The position numbers and the translations under genes were made by a program. This document shows, in pieces, positions 1 through 8,352 of a stretch of DNA of 33,400 nt (the stretch's first letter is position 1; every line of letters begins with the position of its first letter). Under the pieces are notes generated by a model. That model was not told where the DNA came from, did no database searches, and worked only from the letters and a program-made list of their open reading frames with translations. This stretch comes from Chloroflexota bacterium (GTDB lineage: Bacteria > Chloroflexota > UBA6077 > FW602-bin22 > CADDYW01): NCBI GenBank assembly GCA_019690095.1, contig JADGGD010000016.1, positions 1 to 33,400 of the forward strand, in the 5' to 3' direction.

Positions 1-44
1 CTCTTTGCAAGAGTATACCATACCCGCGAGAGGGAGGACTGGTT

Positions 45-863
45 ATGAGGGCTGTCACGATTGCCCGAGCAACCCTGGCCGGGTTCACGCGCGACCGCGG
101 AACTCTCCTCGCGGCGGGCATCGCCTACTACACGCTCCTCTCGACCTTCCCGATGATCCTGGGCTTGCTGGCAATCGTGGGAAGCGTGCTCAGCGAGCCG
201 ACCATGCGGGAGCGCCTGGTGCGGGGTATGGCTGAGGCCTTTCCGGGCTCGGAGACGCTGATCGCTCGAACAGTGGCCGATGCATCGAGCGGGCGCGAAG
301 CGGCGGGCCTGGTTGCAGTCCTGGCTCTGCTCTGGTCGGCGAGTGGGGTCTTCAGTGCCATCTCGACAGCCCTGGACGCCGTCCTGCACTTACCGCACCG
401 GCGGAGCATTGTCCGCTCAATCCTGGTAGCCATCGGCCTCGTTCTGGGGGTCGGCGTCATCTTCGTCGTCTCGCTCCTCGTGAGCGCCGTCGTGGCCTTC
501 CTGACTACCGCGGGTGCACTGCTCCCCACCCCGTGGCCGAATGGCCTCGGGCCGCTGATCGCCGTCCTTTCGCCCGTGATCTCTCTGCTCGTGACGTTTG
601 CTGTATTTACAGGGATCTACCGGTTTGCGCCGAGCCGTCCGATGAGATGGTCAATGACCTGGCCCGGTGCGGTGCTCGCGAGCGTCTTCTTTGAGGCGAG
701 CAAACTGGTCTTCGTCTGGTACCTGAATACGGTAGCCCATCTTAACGCCGTCTACGGACCGGTTGGCACAGTCGTCGCCTTCGTGACCTGGGCCTATTAC
801 GCGGCGGTGATTCTGCTTCTGGGCGCGGAGCTTAACGTCGTCCTGGCGCAGCAACAGCTATAG
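45..863 (+). CDS. YihY/BrkB-family inner-membrane protein
   Basis: The 272-residue protein is strongly hydrophobic, with about six membrane segments. It carries the usual YihY marks: an N-terminal Y-x-LLS-x-FP stretch near residues 30-37, an 'IYRFAPSRP' motif in the middle, a 'WPGAVLASVFFE' segment, and a C-terminal 'YGPVGTVVAFVTWAYYAAVILLLGAE' type helix pair. The family was once called ribonuclease BN, but it is now regarded as a membrane protein of unsettled function, possibly a transporter. ATG 45 is chosen because GGGAGGA ends six bases before it. The upstream gene context is cut off by the window edge. It is convergent with the decarboxylase gene, with about 95 bp between them and no clear intrinsic terminator. 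Confidence 0.9.
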   Translation: MRAVTIARATLAGFTRDRGTLLAAGIAYYTLLSTFPMILGLLAIVGSVLSEPTMRERLVRGMAEAFPGSETLIARTVADASSGREAAGLVAVLALLWSASGVFSAISTALDAVLHLPHRRSIVRSILVAIGLVLGVGVIFVVSLLVSAVVAFLTTAGALLPTPWPNGLGPLIAVLSPVISLLVTFAVFTGIYRFAPSRPMRWSMTWPGAVLASVFFEASKLVFVWYLNTVAHLNAVYGPVGTVVAFVTWAYYAAVILLLGAELNVVLAQQQL

Positions 864-958
864 TGACGGAGAAAGATCAGTCGAATAGGCCCCCAGGGCA
901 TGGACGAGTCCCTCGTGCCAGATGCACACCCCCTGAAAGACGCCGGCCCGGCCTCTGA

Positions 959-2104
959 TCACGCCAGCTCGTCGAGAAATGCCACGGACGGAGGCGGCCA
1001 TCCATTGAAGGATGAGGCGTAAGAGAGGGTGTAAGCGCCGGCGTTGAGGAAGTACACCCGATCCCCCACCGTCAGATCCGGAAGCAGTACACCCTCCGCG
1101 ATGACATCGACACTGTCACAGCTTGGCCCTGCCAGGACCGTCGCTGAGCTCGGTCCTGAAACGAGGGTGGTGATCTCATAGGTAAAGCCCCCGATGGCCT
1201 CCATCAGGCCGTTGAAAATGCCGACATCCAGATAGACCCAGCGCTCATCGCCGCGGCGGGCACACCCGATCACCGAGGCACCGAGGAGCGCGGCATCACC
1301 AACAAGTGCCCGACCGGGTTCGAGCGTCAGCAGGGCGTCCGGTGGGAATCGCTCGGCGATCGCACGCTGAACGACTGCTCCGATCTCTTCCAGAGGCGGG
1401 ATCTCGCGCGTGTGTCGGACCGGGAATCCGCCGCCGATGCTGAGGAAGGTCAGGTGAAGACCAGAGCGGGCGGCTTCGTTCCAGACATCAGCGGTAACGG
1501 CCAGGGCGGCATCCCAGCTAGATGCCTGGCGGCACTGGGACCCAACGTGGAAGGTTGTTCCGCGGGGAACGAGGCCGAGATCCGCTGCACGGATCAACAG
1601 CTCGACCGCCTCGGACGGGGCGACGCCGTATTTTCGGGTCAGAGGCCATTCGCTCCCGCTGTTGTCAACAAGCAGGCGCACATAGACGGCCGCGCCAGGT
1701 GCTTCACGGGCGATCTTGACCAGCTCCTCCACTGAGTCAGCTGCAAAGGCTATGACGCCGGCCTGCGCCGCGCGCTGGATGAACCCGGGCGCTTTAATCG
1801 GGTTGCTGGAGAGAAAGGGAATCTGGCGGCCCAGACGGCCAATCGCCTCGAGCTCGCCTTCCGACGAGATCTCGAAGCCGCATCCCTCCGCGGCCAGGGT
1901 CTGGAGGACGCGCGGGTGCGCGTTCGCCTTGGTAGCGTAAAAGATCTCACCACCCGGGAAGGCGGCACGCATGCGCCGCACGTTGGCCCGCAGACGTGCC
2001 GGGTCGATGAGCAGGAAAGGCGTTGCCAGACCATGGCTATGCTCGATCAGGTAAGCAGTGCCGCGCGGCTCCGTGGCCCGGCAGCTATAGTCGAGACGGT
2101 TCAT
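959..2104 (-). CDS. PLP-dependent ornithine/diamino-acid decarboxylase (alanine-racemase fold)
   Basis: This is a 381-residue group IV decarboxylase of the ODC/DapDC fold. Visible motifs are 'FYATKAN' with the PLP-binding lysine near residue 59, 'HVGSQC', the glycine-rich 'IGGGFPV' loop, 'EPGRALVGDA', and the C-terminal 'GPSCDSVDVI' that supplies the active-site Cys and Asp in ornithine decarboxylases. The closing 'YTLSYASSFNGWPPP' also fits the ODC branch better than LysA. The likely reaction is ornithine (or lysine) to putrescine (or cadaverine) plus CO2. It lies just downstream of speE with an ATGA overlap of start and stop, so the two are translationally coupled in a polyamine operon. Substrate choice between ornithine, lysine and carboxynorspermidine is not settled from sequence alone. 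Confidence 0.87.
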   Translation of the reverse strand: MNRLDYSCRATEPRGTAYLIEHSHGLATPFLLIDPARLRANVRRMRAAFPGGEIFYATKANAHPRVLQTLAAEGCGFEISSEGELEAIGRLGRQIPFLSSNPIKAPGFIQRAAQAGVIAFAADSVEELVKIAREAPGAAVYVRLLVDNSGSEWPLTRKYGVAPSEAVELLIRAADLGLVPRGTTFHVGSQCRQASSWDAALAVTADVWNEAARSGLHLTFLSIGGGFPVRHTREIPPLEEIGAVVQRAIAERFPPDALLTLEPGRALVGDAALLGASVIGCARRGDERWVYLDVGIFNGLMEAIGGFTYEITTLVSGPSSATVLAGPSCDSVDVIAEGVLLPDLTVGDRVYFLNAGAYTLSYASSFNGWPPPSVAFLDELA

Positions 2105-3012
2105 TCGATGACGAGCGGATGCGCGTCGTCAATAATGGTCGTGACGCGCTGTCCGGCTTCCCGGTAATAGCGGTCAGGCGAGAAGAGTGCCCGGTGGGTC
2201 AAGCCGTCATAGAAGCGAAGACCAGTACAGCCGCGCACCGAAAGAATTCGATCGACCTCGTCGGGCGACCGGTCCGATGGGAGGCTCGCATTGCTCGCAA
2301 CGGCAAATCCCCAGCTTTCGCCGAATGACGGCACATGGGCACGGTATCCCTCGGCACGCTGGAAAACAGCGGCCAGGGTTCGAACGATGGCCAGATGGCC
2401 CTCAAGCACCTCGCAGTCGCCGCTCTCGGCCTGGACGGCGACGATGCCCCCGGGATTCAAGTGTTGCTGAACGATCGTATAGAACTCCCGCGTGAAGAGG
2501 CGGTAGGATGGTCCCCCTGCCAGTGGATCGGTCACATCAACAATGATGACATCGAAGGTATCGGTGCGCCCGGCAAGTTCAGCCCGCGCATCGGCGTGGA
2601 TCAGCTCAAGGCGCGGATCGGCAAAGGCACCCTGGTGGAATTCGGAAAGGTGATCACGGCAGATCGCGACTGCTTCCGCGTCGATGTCGACCATGACCAC
2701 CTGCTCGACCGTACCGTGGCGGAGCACCTCACGCAGCGTGGCCCCCTCACCACCTCCGGCGATAAAGACCCGGCGCGGCGCGGGATGGGCGATCATCGCC
2801 GGGTGAACCAGGGCCTCGTGGTAGATGAACTCATCGGCCAGCGCCGATTGGATCTTCCCGTCGAGGAACAGGCAGCGCCCGTACAGGACGGTGTCGATAA
2901 TCTCGAGCTGCTGAAAACGTGTCGTCCGCTGAAGGACCGGCGGCCTGGTCAGCTGCAGGGAGGTCTTCTCCCCCCGTCGCTTGACAAACGTCATCCAGAG
3001 ATCTTCGGGCAC
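2101..3012 (-). CDS. speE: Polyamine aminopropyltransferase (spermidine-synthase family)
   Basis: The enzyme moves the aminopropyl group of decarboxylated SAM onto a diamine or polyamine. Motifs include 'DEFIYHEALVHPAM', the SAM-site loop 'GGGEGATLREVLRH', 'VDIDAEAV', 'HADAR', and 'DVIIVDVTDP' with the catalytic Asp, followed by 'NPGGIVAVQAES'. The pattern is closest to Thermus-type enzymes, which accept agmatine or longer amines, so the exact product is open. GTG 3012 is preferred because GAGAGGGG lies about eight bases upstream and the protein then begins near 'VPEDLW', giving 303 residues, the usual length. ATG 3090 (329 residues) is in frame but has no ribosome site. The reading frame is open further upstream but has no family similarity there. 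The stop overlaps the decarboxylase start. Confidence 0.85.
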   Translation of the reverse strand: MPEDLWMTFVKRRGEKTSLQLTRPPVLQRTTRFQQLEIIDTVLYGRCLFLDGKIQSALADEFIYHEALVHPAMIAHPAPRRVFIAGGGEGATLREVLRHGTVEQVVMVDIDAEAVAICRDHLSEFHQGAFADPRLELIHADARAELAGRTDTFDVIIVDVTDPLAGGPSYRLFTREFYTIVQQHLNPGGIVAVQAESGDCEVLEGHLAIVRTLAAVFQRAEGYRAHVPSFGESWGFAVASNASLPSDRSPDEVDRILSVRGCTGLRFYDGLTHRALFSPDRYYREAGQRVTTIIDDAHPLVIE

Positions 3013-3107
3013 CCAGACTACCCCTCTCACATTATGACCGGGTGACTGCTGGCCCGCCAGGGGCGGGAAATGGTCACCGGTCGAGTCCATGGCGCGTACA
3101 AACGAAG

Positions 3108-3136
3108 ATTGTACTGGGAAATCCCCCACAGGGCAA
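3108..3136 (-). promoter_or_regulatory. Sigma70-type promoter for speE operon
   Basis: On the minus strand TTGCCC (3136-3131) and TACAAT (3113-3108) are 17 bases apart. The start point would fall near 3101, giving a leader of about 90 bases to the preferred GTG start. Confidence 0.5.
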
Positions 3137-3167
3137 TTCAGGCGAACGTCCGAGCACAACACCGGTG

Positions 3168-3173
3168 TATAAT
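3168..3173 (+). promoter_or_regulatory. -10 box for glcF-like gene
   Basis: A perfect TATAAT lies about 28 bases before ATG 3201. No good -35 box is seen 16-18 bases upstream. It is divergent from the speE promoter and shares the same short intergenic region. Confidence 0.45.
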
Positions 3174-3200
3174 CGGCGCGGGGAGATCTGGAGGGGAAGC

Positions 3201-4622
3201 ATGGCAATGGGAGAGCCTTGGCGAGACGAGGGTGGACAATCGCGCATACCATTCGGCCCGGGGCCAGTAGCGCGGCCGCTCCTGACCGATCCCGACGCGC
3301 CCGATTACGACAATATCCTGGCGTGCATTCGCTGTGGCCTGTGTCTTTCGGTGTGTCCCACTTATCAGACCGATCACCTGGAGGTCCAGTCTCCCCGGGG
3401 GCGGGTGGCACTGATCCGTGCGGTCCAGGAAGGGCGGCTACCCCTGGAATCGCCGGGGCTGAAAGAGCACATGTACCACTGTCTGGACTGTCGGGCGTGC
3501 CAGACGATCTGCCCGTCTGGGGTAAAGGTCGGCGAGCTCGTCGTCGCGACGCGAGCCGAGATCGCCCGCCGTGAGCGTCCCCCCTTGCTGGAGCGACTCC
3601 TCAAGCGCGTTATCCTCCGCTGGATCCTCCTGCGGCCAGAGCGGGTCGAGCAGCTGGTGGTACCGCTCCGCCTCTATCAGCGCCTGGGGATCCAGGCGCT
3701 GATCCGCCGGAGCGGCATCCTGGATCGACTGCCCGGGCGCCTTCGCACTCTCGCGGTGATGGAGGGTCTCCTTCCACGGTTACCTGCCCGTCCTCTGCGT
3801 GGACAGCTGGCTGAGGTGACGCCCGCGCGTGGCGAACGGCGGTATCGGGTAGGCTTCTTCCTCGGCTGTGTCATGAACGTAGTCTACGCCGAGGTGAGCC
3901 GGGCAACAGTGAGCGTATTGACAGAGAATGGCTGCGAGGTCGTCACCCCGCAATCCCAGCGCTGCTGCGGCGCGCCGCACGCCGCAGAAGGAGATGTCGA
4001 GACCCTCCGGGCCCTTGCCCGCTACAATATCGATCTCTTCGCGGCATGGGATCTGGACTATATTGTCTCCGACTGCGCGGCGTGTGCCGCGCAGACCAAG
4101 GAATATGGCCATCTTCTGCGTGAGGATGCGGCCTATCGGGAGCGGGCGGAGGCGTTCAGCCGTAAGGTCCGTGATATCACCGAACTCCTTGCTGAGATCC
4201 CGCTCACGCCGCCAGCCGGCGGCGTACCGGTGCGCGTGACGTACCATGAGGCATGCCACCTGTGTCACGCGCAGGGAGTGCGACGTCAGCCGCGTACGGT
4301 GATCCGTCAGGTGCCGGGCGTCGAGTTCGTCGAGATGAAAGAGTCAGACTGGTGCTGCGGGAGTGCGGGCATCTACAATCTCACGCACGCTGAGCGAGCG
4401 ACCAAGCTCCTCGATCGCAAACTCGCCAACATTGCCGCGACTGGCGCCGAAGTCGTCCTGGCCGGCAACCCTGGCTGTCTGCTCCAGCTCGAGGCTGGTG
4501 TCCGTCGGACTGGCCTGAAGGCAAAAGTCCTCCACCCGGTCCAGCTCCTCGCGGCGGCATATCGTGCCAAGGGGGGGCCCTCGGATATCCGGGACCGGGC
4601 CGCCGAGCGTTCCGGCGGTTAG
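3201..4622 (+). CDS. GlcF-like (Fe-S)-binding oxidoreductase subunit
   Basis: The 473-residue protein begins with two ferredoxin-type cluster motifs, 'CIRCGLCLSVCP' and 'CLDCRACQTICP', for two [4Fe-4S] clusters. Two CCG-type domains follow, seen as 'GCVMN...QRCCGAPHAAEGD' and 'YHEACHLCHAQG...DWCCGSAGIYN'. This order is that of GlcF, the electron-transfer subunit of glycolate oxidase, and of related lactate or glycerol-3-phosphate dehydrogenase subunits. The flavin subunit (GlcD-like) is not next to it, so the partner and substrate are unknown. ATG 3201 follows GGAGGGG by about four bases, while an in-frame start at 3042 lies in the speE leader and is discarded. The stop TAG overlaps the stop of the convergent UspA-ParB gene. 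Confidence 0.85.
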   Translation: MAMGEPWRDEGGQSRIPFGPGPVARPLLTDPDAPDYDNILACIRCGLCLSVCPTYQTDHLEVQSPRGRVALIRAVQEGRLPLESPGLKEHMYHCLDCRACQTICPSGVKVGELVVATRAEIARRERPPLLERLLKRVILRWILLRPERVEQLVVPLRLYQRLGIQALIRRSGILDRLPGRLRTLAVMEGLLPRLPARPLRGQLAEVTPARGERRYRVGFFLGCVMNVVYAEVSRATVSVLTENGCEVVTPQSQRCCGAPHAAEGDVETLRALARYNIDLFAAWDLDYIVSDCAACAAQTKEYGHLLREDAAYRERAEAFSRKVRDITELLAEIPLTPPAGGVPVRVTYHEACHLCHAQGVRRQPRTVIRQVPGVEFVEMKESDWCCGSAGIYNLTHAERATKLLDRKLANIAATGAEVVLAGNPGCLLQLEAGVRRTGLKAKVLHPVQLLAAAYRAKGGPSDIRDRAAERSGG

Positions 4623-5767
4623 CGCGTTCCCTCCGACAGGGACGGACTGGCCTCAACCAGTCGGGCGAGCGCCTCGTTCCAGTCCAGGGGGTGGCCATCG
4701 GCCTGGCGGGCCTCTTCCCGGAGCGTGGCTACACGTACAAAGATATCCGCCGTGCGCTCGCCCGGAAAACGCTGGCCAATGCGCAGCTGGCGGATCCGCC
4801 GCGCGATGGGACGGTACACCTCGGATTCCCAGCGCTGCGCGGCCTCGCGCAGATCCTCAATGCCCTGTTCACGAGCGAAGGCGCGGATCATCTCCTCCAG
4901 ACGTGGATACTGGCCTGGTAGAGCCGCGCCGATCCGGGTCAGGCCGGTCGCGCGCTCGAATGCCCGCCGCTCGGCAAAGACACGCTGGGCCTGGGGATCT
5001 CGCAGGGGGACAAACTCGGTGACCAATGCATCGATCTCAAGCTGGCCGAGCTGCTTGGCTGCAGCGACGCGGTGATTGCCGTCGAGTACATAGTAGCCGT
5101 AGCCGAGCTTGTAGAGGACGACCGGCGGGAGAGGGGCTCCCTCTTCCATAAGCTGACGGATGCGCTGGAAGCGATGCTCGTCCTCACGTCGGCGGTTAAT
5201 CGGGCGGAACGACCCATCGAGCTCGTGGGCGCGGCCGACGCTCCCGATGATGCGGGAGACCTCGACGGTCCGGAGACCAAGAGACCGCGGAGAGACCGGG
5301 CCCACCCGAGCGACATCCTCGTCGAAACTGCGGATCGGATGAGCGCGTTCGACCGGGATCTGCCCCGGACGCACCAGCAGGACCGGACAAGGCGCCCGGG
5401 CGATCACTTCCTCAGCGACGCTCCCGACGAGCAGATGCGACAGGCCGCGGCGGATGTTAGCACCCAGCACGACGAGGTCGATATGCTCAGTGGTAATCTC
5501 ATTGAGGATAGTCTGAGCAACATCGCCGTAGCGGATCAGCGTCCGGGCGCGCAGTCCCTCCGCATGAAGCCGTGCGGCGATGGCATCGAGGTAGGTTCGG
5601 GCCTGGGCCTCGGCCGGGGAGACCGTGTCGCCATCGACACTGCCGGGCGGAAGAACGTGGAGAAGGATGATCTCCGCGCCAAAGGCGCGCGCCTGTTCCT
5701 CGGCGTACGGGATCTTCGCCTCGCTCAGGCGGCTGGTATCCAGGGGGACCAGGATCCGCTCGATCAC
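4619..5767 (-). CDS. UspA - ParB/sulfiredoxin-like domain fusion protein
   Basis: Residues 1 to about 135 form a universal stress protein domain: it opens 'IERILVPLDTS' and ends 'VAEEVIARAPCPVLLV'. The ATP loop 'LGANIRRGLSHLLVGS' keeps the last Gly-Ser but lacks the second Gly of the usual G-x2-G-x9-G-S/T. After a linker, residues of about 165-260 carry a ParB/sulfiredoxin-like core with 'VVLYKLGYGYYVLDGNHRVAAA', where DGNHR (229-233) resembles the nucleotide-binding loop of that fold. The remaining 120 residues are helical and of unknown type. GTG 5767 has GGAGGAG eight bases upstream and opens the Usp domain exactly. A promoter lies just upstream. The two domains are clear, but their joint role is not known to me. 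Confidence 0.8.
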   Translation of the reverse strand: MIERILVPLDTSRLSEAKIPYAEEQARAFGAEIILLHVLPPGSVDGDTVSPAEAQARTYLDAIAARLHAEGLRARTLIRYGDVAQTILNEITTEHIDLVVLGANIRRGLSHLLVGSVAEEVIARAPCPVLLVRPGQIPVERAHPIRSFDEDVARVGPVSPRSLGLRTVEVSRIIGSVGRAHELDGSFRPINRRREDEHRFQRIRQLMEEGAPLPPVVLYKLGYGYYVLDGNHRVAAAKQLGQLEIDALVTEFVPLRDPQAQRVFAERRAFERATGLTRIGAALPGQYPRLEEMIRAFAREQGIEDLREAAQRWESEVYRPIARRIRQLRIGQRFPGERTADIFVRVATLREEARQADGHPLDWNEALARLVEASPSLSEGTR

Positions 5768-5803
5768 GGCGGCATCTCCTCCGCGGTCGCCTCGCTGTCT
5801 TCC

Positions 5804-5833
5804 AGTCTACCGTGAGGAGAGAGAGCCAGTCAA
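5804..5833 (-). promoter_or_regulatory. Sigma70-type promoter for UspA-ParB gene
   Basis: On the minus strand TTGACT (5833-5828) and TAGACT (5809-5804) are separated by 18 bases, about 40 bases before the GTG start. Confidence 0.55.
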
Positions 5834-5953
5834 AGGGTACAGCCGCGCCGATCGGCGCAGTCGGCGGTGTACTCCCCCTAAAATAGTCCATGCCCGATCA
5901 GCAGCCGACGAGAACCTGGGACAGTCAAAGCAGCACCGGGGACCAGGTGAAGG

Positions 5954-6310
5954 TCAATCAGGTGCTCCACCTACCGCGATCGGGTACCCGTGCTGTTCCC
6001 AGGCCTGGATGCCGCCGCGTAGGGCGCGGCCGTCGTAGCCGCGCGCGATAACGATTTGCGCCGCACGGGCGCTCGAGTGCTCTCCTGGTCAGGCTCAGTA
6101 GAAGATGATCGTCTTATCGCGCGGTAACTCGCCCAGCTGAGCAGCGAGACGACGGAGCGGGATGAGCAGAGCACCGGGGAGGTGACCTACCGCATACTCC
6201 TCTGGAGTCCGGACATCGACGGCAACTGCCTGGTTGCGAGCGAGAAGGGCACGAGCCTCGGCAGCGGTAATGCGCGGTGCCTCGGGACGGGGTCGTGGTG
6301 CGACCGCCAT
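5954..6310 (-). CDS. Rhodanese-like protein, candidate selenoprotein with two in-frame UGA codons
   Basis: Read straight through, this frame encodes a complete 118-residue single-domain rhodanese. Residues 1-71 give 'ITAAEARALLARNQAVAVDV', 'RTPEEYAVGHLPGALLIPL' and 'DKTIIFY'. Then come TGA (6097-6095), GCC and TGA (6091-6089), and the same frame continues 'PGEHSSARAAQIVIARGYDG', 'RALRGGIQAWEQHGYPI', ending at TGA 5956-5954. In the family this loop reads Y-C-x-C-P-x-E, the first Cys carrying the persulfide, so both TGAs fall exactly on Cys positions (72 and 74). Two independent nonsense mutations there are unlikely, whereas selenocysteine insertion explains both. A hairpin suited to a bacterial SECIS follows. 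ATG 6310 has AGGAGG five bases upstream. If UGA is not recoded, the product stops at residue 71 and is a pseudogene. No sel genes are in the window. Confidence 0.7.
6058..6072 (-). promoter_or_regulatory. Candidate bacterial SECIS hairpin
   Basis: On the minus strand GCGCC (6072-6068) pairs perfectly with GGCGC (6062-6058) around the loop CGUGC. G is the second loop base, as in the bacterial SECIS consensus. The loop begins 21 bases after the second UGA and 27 after the first, within the known 16-37 base range. Being all GC and short, the helix could also arise by chance. Confidence 0.4.
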
Positions 6311-6398
6311 GGCAGCCTCCTGAACGCGATTGACGCAGTGAGGGCAAAACCCGTTCCGGTCCGACAAAGGAGGAAAACCAGCAGCCAGGAGAGAGCAA

Positions 6399-6441
6399 CA
6401 ATCCGGGTGAGGCCGCATTTCAGACGGCCCCACCCGGATTG
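6399..6441. terminator. Long inverted repeat after ftsH-like gene
   Basis: An 11-base arm CAATCCGGGTG (6399-6409) is matched exactly at 6431-6441. An inner GGCCG/CGGCC pair (6411-6415, 6425-6429) extends the stem. It lies 42 bases after the ftsH stop and before the rhodanese gene, a typical terminator position. There is no strong U tract on either strand, only a T/C-rich stretch on the minus side. Confidence 0.4.
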
Positions 6442-6482
6442 CGCACCTCAGGGGCGAGAAACCATCCGATCCCGGTGAGGGG

Positions 6483-8291
6483 TCACGGAGAGGCTGGCGG
6501 CTCCTGGTAGGCTACCGCGCCATCGCGTTCGGAGGGAAGAAGATCCAGGACACTCACCGGTGCATTCATCTCCGGCAGTGTCGGCAGCTCCTCACCCGCG
6601 CGCTTGCGCCGCTCGACCTCTTGCTCAATGCGGATAAGGTCGTCACCATTCAGTTCGAGACGCTGGAGGAGTGTCTCCGCGACGGCGATCACGAGATCGC
6701 GATTCTCGTTGAGCAGGTTCTTGACCTTGATGAACTGCTCACGGAGCAGCTTCTCGATCTCCCGCTTCATTGAGGGATCAATCCCCTCGTTAAAGGCGGC
6801 TGTCGAATACAGACTGCCGTTCATGCCAAGGTAGCCGATGTAGGCCGCGGCGGCACGGGTTGCCTGCTGGAGATCGGAGAAGACACCGCTCAGCTGGGTA
6901 CCGAGGAAGAGTTCCTCGGCCGCCCGGGCGGCCAGGGCGACCTGGATATGAGCGAGAAGCTCGTTTCGGTCGGTCGTATATGTCTCCTGGACCGGCTTGG
7001 GCATCGCGAAGCCGAGGACGCCCCCCTCGTGGCGGATGATCGTGACGCGGGTGACACGCATCCGCTTGTAGAGCTTGAGCATCGCGACAGCGTGACCGGC
7101 CTCGTGGTAGGCAAGGGCACGCTTCTCCTCCATCAGCATATTGCGGATGGGGTGGCGCAGACCCACCTCGTGGTTGTCAAGGGCAACCGCGAAATCCTCA
7201 TACGTGATCTTGGTACGTCCGTTAAAGTGAGCGTTGATGACCGCCTCGTTGATGATGAACTTGATCGCGGCCGGGCTCTGGCCGATCGTCTCTGAGGCCA
7301 GGCGGTCCAGGTCGAGGTCCTCGTGAGCGACTTTATCGAGATAGTACTTGATAATCTCCTTACGGCCGTCGTAGTCGGGGAGATCAATGAAGATCTTCCG
7401 GTCGAAGCGGCCCGGCCGGAGGAGGGCCGGATCAAGGGTCTCCACGATATTCGTAGCGCCCATCGTCAGGACCAGGGGAATCTCGGCCCGACCGGTCTTC
7501 AGACCGAGCTTGCGCTTCAAACGGGCCACCAGACTGTCATCGCGCGGGAGCGGGTCCATCTCGGTGAGGAGCTGGTTGAGTGCCCCCGCACCGCCGCCGA
7601 AGATACCACCCATTGCCCCGAGGGGAGCGCCGGCCATGCCAGCCCGGCGCATGCCGATCGCATCGATCTCATCAATGAACAGAATGCAGGCCCCATACTT
7701 CCGGGCAAGGCTGCGGGCTTTCCGGTAAAGGCTCCAGATCCGCATCACGTCCATGCCCCAGAACATCCCCTGGATGGACGGAGCGGAGAGGTAACCAAAC
7801 GGAACGCCTGCCTCAGTCGAGATGCAGTGGCCCAGATACGATTTGCCAGTGCCCGGCGGTCCGACCAGGAGGACGCCGCGGGTCACCTGGCCGCCCATGG
7901 CCTTGAACTCCTTGACACCCTTCAAGAGCGCCACAATGCGGCTGGCCGTCTCAAGGACCTCCGGATTTCCGCGATAGTCCTTGAAGCCGACCCCGGTCTC
8001 ACCGGGCAGGATCCAGTACATGCGCGGCCGCCCCAGGAACCAGAAGAGGGCGACGAACTGGAAGATCATGAAGAAGGCGGCGAAGAGGAGCTGGAAGACA
8101 AGGTAGGCGCCGAAGAGGATGTACTGGAGCCAGTTGGAGATGTTCGGGGCGATGACGAACCAGATGAGACCAACGATGATGGCCAGGATCAGGATCTGCT
8201 TCCAGGCCCGCCCGATTCGGGCAAAGAAGGAGTCAATCGATCGTTCGATCTCATCGACCGGTGGCTTCGGACGCTCGGTAACCGTGCTCAT
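6483..8291 (-). CDS. Divergent FtsH-type AAA+ membrane metalloprotease
   Basis: The 602-residue protein has hydrophobic segments at about 32-50 and 56-87, then an AAA+ module: Walker A GPPGTGKS (144-151), Walker B 'ILFIDEID' (203-210) and the 'LLRPGRFDRKIF' second region of homology. The M41 peptidase part has the zinc site HEAGH (396-400) and a third ligand Asp in 'VFSDLQQAT' (473). In FtsH this degrades membrane and regulatory proteins. Unlike typical FtsH, the two membrane segments are nearly adjacent, so the usual external domain of about 70 residues is missing. The pore loop reads 'GMFWGMD' where FtsH normally has an F-V-G motif. It is probably a paralogue rather than the housekeeping enzyme. 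It follows the 185-residue membrane protein gene by 61 bases, so the two are likely co-transcribed. Confidence 0.85.
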   Translation of the reverse strand: MSTVTERPKPPVDEIERSIDSFFARIGRAWKQILILAIIVGLIWFVIAPNISNWLQYILFGAYLVFQLLFAAFFMIFQFVALFWFLGRPRMYWILPGETGVGFKDYRGNPEVLETASRIVALLKGVKEFKAMGGQVTRGVLLVGPPGTGKSYLGHCISTEAGVPFGYLSAPSIQGMFWGMDVMRIWSLYRKARSLARKYGACILFIDEIDAIGMRRAGMAGAPLGAMGGIFGGGAGALNQLLTEMDPLPRDDSLVARLKRKLGLKTGRAEIPLVLTMGATNIVETLDPALLRPGRFDRKIFIDLPDYDGRKEIIKYYLDKVAHEDLDLDRLASETIGQSPAAIKFIINEAVINAHFNGRTKITYEDFAVALDNHEVGLRHPIRNMLMEEKRALAYHEAGHAVAMLKLYKRMRVTRVTIIRHEGGVLGFAMPKPVQETYTTDRNELLAHIQVALAARAAEELFLGTQLSGVFSDLQQATRAAAAYIGYLGMNGSLYSTAAFNEGIDPSMKREIEKLLREQFIKVKNLLNENRDLVIAVAETLLQRLELNGDDLIRIEQEVERRKRAGEELPTLPEMNAPVSVLDLLPSERDGAVAYQEPPASP

Positions 8292-8352
8292 TGACCCACC
8301 CCTGCGGCTCTAGCGACACACCCGGGGCCATGCCCCAGAGTGGCCGTGGCCC

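Noticed and set aside
6095-6433. Rhodanese as a simple pseudogene with two nonsense mutations
   Set aside because: Both TGAs fall precisely on the two family Cys codons. The rest of the frame is intact, and promoter-side and ribosome-site features are good. Chance hits at only those codons are unlikely, though the idea is not fully excluded.
7323-8294. Plus-strand frame of 323 codons opposite ftsH
   Set aside because: It is a GC-rich shadow of the FtsH-like gene with charged, low-complexity translation.
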